From the NCBI GenBank assembly GCA_963705155.1, contig CAVPJC010000016.1:1-64000 (forward strand): a stretch of 64,000 nucleotides of DNA, read 5' to 3'. Source of the DNA: CAVPJC01 sp963705155 (GTDB taxonomy: Bacteria; Chloroflexota; Anaerolineae; Anaerolineales; UBA4823). Shown piece after piece: positions 61,746 through 64,000 of the stretch (position 1 is its first letter; every line of letters starts with the position of its first letter). A model generated the notes under the pieces. It was not told the origin of the DNA. It did not search any database and was given only the letters and a program-made list of their open reading frames with translations. A program made the position numbers and the translations under genes.

Positions 61746-64000
61746 ATGCATGCGCCTGATGATGCTTACGCCCAAATCGAAAGGCTGGTTCGCAGATTTA
61801 AAGCCCTGTCCTCCGCCGAGCGCAGAGCCATGAATGAGCACGCCACCCGCCAGGGCTACATCCTGCCCTTGTTTGCCGCCCTGGGATGGGACACCAGCAA
61901 TATCACCGAGGTCAGCCTGAAGACAAGGTCTCGCGCGGCTTTGTGGACTTTTCCTTCCGCCTGGACGGCATCCCGCGCTTCTTCCTCGAAACCAAAAAAG
62001 CCAGCGAAGACCTGAACGACCCGCGCTGGGTACGCCAGGCCATCGATTATGCCTGGACCAAAAATGTCACCTGGGCTTTGCTCTCCGATTTCGAGGGCCT
62101 GCACGTCTTCAACGCCGAATGGAAGGCGACCAACCCCTTCCAGGCCCGTTTTTTGTCTTTTGACCTGGACACGTATCTTCCGGATTTCGAGCGGCTGTAC
62201 TGGCTTTCCCGCCCGCAGGCCGCCGCCAACCGGCTGGACAGCGAAGCCGAGAAAGTGGGCAAAAAAGACCGCCGCCTGCCGGTCAGCCAGCACCTGTTCG
62301 ACGACCTCAAGACCTGGCGGGTCAAGCTATACAAAGACTTGCAGGCTTTAACCAGCTCCGGGCGCCGGCCCAGATCGACGAAGCCGTCTTACGCATCCTC
62401 AACCGGCTGATCTTCATTCGCACCGCCGAAGACCGCCAGGTGGAGCCGCCGCGCCTGCGCGCCCTGGTGCGCGAGATGAAAGACCGGCGGCAGTTCGCCA
62501 ATCTGCCGGCGGAATTGAACCGGCTGTTCCGCGAGATGGACGCCACCTACAATTCCGAGCTGTTCTCCAAACACCTGGTTGACACGCTGGATGTGACCCC
62601 CAGTGTGCTGGAAGAGGTCATCGAAGGTCTGTACGAAAGAAATTTCGTCTACTACAACTTCAACGCCATCGAGTCGGATGTGCTGGGGCGGTCTACGAGC
62701 AGTATCTTGGCACAATGGTCGCCGAGCCGGTGGAAGACTTTTCAGCGGGAACGCCGCTGCAGCCCTCCCTGCTGCCGCAGCAAGCCGCCCTGACCGTGGA
62801 AGAGCGCCGCCACGAAGCGCAAGAGCCAGGGCATCTACTACACCCCTGCGTTTGTCACCCGCTATATCGTCCGGCAGACGCTGGGGCGCTACCTGGATGA
62901 GAACGGCTACAACCCGTCGCAGCCGCCGCGCATCCTGGATATGGCCTGCGGCTCCGGCTCTTTCCTGATCGAGGCCTTCGACGTGCTGGACGCCTTCGTG
63001 GCCCGCCTGCGCGGGCAGGCCTACGGCGCGGGCGAAGAGCTGCACGATGCACTGCGCCGGATGGAGCTGCTCACCGCCTGCATCTACGGCGTGGACAAAG
63101 ACCGCCAGGCGGTGGATGTGGCCCGCCTGAACCTGCTGCTGCGCGGCCTGCACGCCCACACAAAACTGCCCTTGCTCACCAACATCCACAACGCCGACAG
63201 TCTGCAGCCCGAGACCTGGGAGTATTTCAAAGAACCCATGCAGGCGGGCGGCTTTGACATCATCATCGGCAACCCGCCCTATGTGCGCCAGGAAACGCTC
63301 GGCGCCGAATTTGAAGGAGTTCGCCAAATCCCACTTCGAGACCTATGCCGGTTCCGCCGACCTGTACACCTACTTTGTGGAGCAGGCGCATAAATTGCTC
63401 AAGCCTGGCGGCTGGTTTGGCATGATCGTCTCCAACAAGTGGATGCGCTCCAACTACGGCAAGGCCCTGCGCAATTTTTTAGCGCACAATGCCACCCTTT
63501 TGGAAATTATCGACTTTGGCGAGCTGCCGGTGTTTGGAGATGTGATTGCCTATCCCCTGATCCTCATCACCCGCAAGCTGCCCGCCGAAGGCCAGCGGTT
63601 TATCTATGCGCCCATCCAGCGCCTGGATTTTCCCTCCCTGGGCGAAGAAGTCAGGGCCGTTGGCACAGAACTGGATGAGCGCTCTCTGCAACGCGAAAGC
63701 TGGACCCTGGGCAGCGACCGGGAGACGGCGATTCTGGATAAGCTGCGCCGCTTAGGGGTGCCGCTGGGAGAATATGTGGGGGGCAAAATATTTTTTGGTA
63801 TAAAAACCGGCCTCAACGAGGCTTTTGTAATCGACGGGTCGGTTGCAGGAAACTTGATCGCCAGCGACCCGAAAAGCGCAGAATTTATCAAACCCTTCGT
63901 AGTCGGTAAAGGTGCAAAAAAATATCACATAATTTATCGCCAGCAATACTTGATTAAAATTCCAAAAGGTTGGACAAATCAGAATAAGCCTAAAGATGCA
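61746..64000 (+). CDS. type IIG restriction enzyme/N6-adenine methyltransferase (Eco57I type), partial
   Basis: The gene runs past the window end, so at least 750 residues are seen. The N-terminal part (AQIERLVRRFKALSSAERRA) and VDFSFRLDGIPRFFLETKKA fit the HsdR_N-like nuclease (LETK). Methylase motif I is ILDMACGSGSFLIEAFDVLD, and motif IV is IIIGNPPYVRQET. A C-terminal GELPVFGDVIAYPLILITRK segment begins the target recognition domain. At least four indels (near 61918, 62355, 62690, 63310) shift frames. Cleavage and methylation are combined in one protein in this family, so it needs no partner gene. It fits a defence region. Confidence 0.82.

Overview
The window is a GC-rich chromosomal stretch that most resembles a member of the Chloroflexota, probably class Anaerolineae. 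This is inferred from the gene types: long right-handed beta-helix secreted proteins, several STAND NTPases with TPR or WD40 tails, ROK-regulated sugar uptake and abundant dispersed palindromic repeats. No rRNA, tRNA or CRISPR array was seen. Many genes are cut by single-base frameshifts, often in short homopolymers. The density suggests uncorrected long-read indels in part and true gene decay in part, so split frames are reported here as one gene.

Layout. 0-5.8 kb (minus strand): mobile-element-like replication genes: an ExeA/TniB-type ATPase, a RepA-type helicase, an iteron-like intergenic stretch, a nitrilase and an interrupted CHC2/Toprim primase. 6-8.5 kb: a STAND (NB-ARC-like) TPR protein. 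8.6-10 kb: an IS4-type element. 10.1-15.4 kb: a lasso peptide cluster with kinase, RRE (B1), protease (B2), cyclase, two tandem precursor genes and a nucleotidyltransferase. 15.5-18.5 kb: a P-type cation ATPase behind a yybP-ykoY (Mn2+) riboswitch with its own promoter and terminator; the lasso kinase starts only 27 bp after it. 19-21.2 kb: AbiE-type toxin-antitoxin remnant, an RHH partition protein, ParA, and clusters of a GGGTAGACCC-type site that recurs to 28.3 kb. 21.4-29.4 kb: secreted beta-helix protein, membrane protein, secreted LCAT-like hydrolase and a phage antirepressor. 29.5-32.7 kb: RocB-like M20 peptidase and a DUF234-type ATPase. 33-41.2 kb: ROK regulator, ABC sugar importer (two permeases and a lipoprotein), GH31 and GH15 enzymes. 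41.3-43.2 kb: IS1182 element with perfect ends. 43.3-45.9 kb: second STAND-TPR protein. 46-54 kb: CPBP protease, fasciclin protein, orotate phosphoribosyltransferase, MFS transporter, CrtI-like oxidoreductase, a hypothetical protein and a histidine phosphatase behind a fluoride riboswitch. 54.3-59.1 kb: VapBC-like pair and a heavily broken XRE-STAND-WD40 gene. 59.2-64 kb: small proteins, a 7TM sensor-like protein and the start of a type IIG restriction-methylation gene that leaves the window.

How it fits together. The most distinctive unit is the lasso cluster. Its two precursors both end in Ser and are encoded next to an HPr-kinase-like enzyme and an NTP_transf_5-type nucleotidyltransferase, which suggests a lasso peptide modified at its C-terminus. 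Around it are genes of mobile or defence character (three STAND NTPases, type IIG RM, toxin-antitoxin genes, ParA with dispersed sites), consistent with an accessory region. The 33-41 kb block is a self-contained alpha-glucan oligosaccharide uptake and hydrolysis operon.
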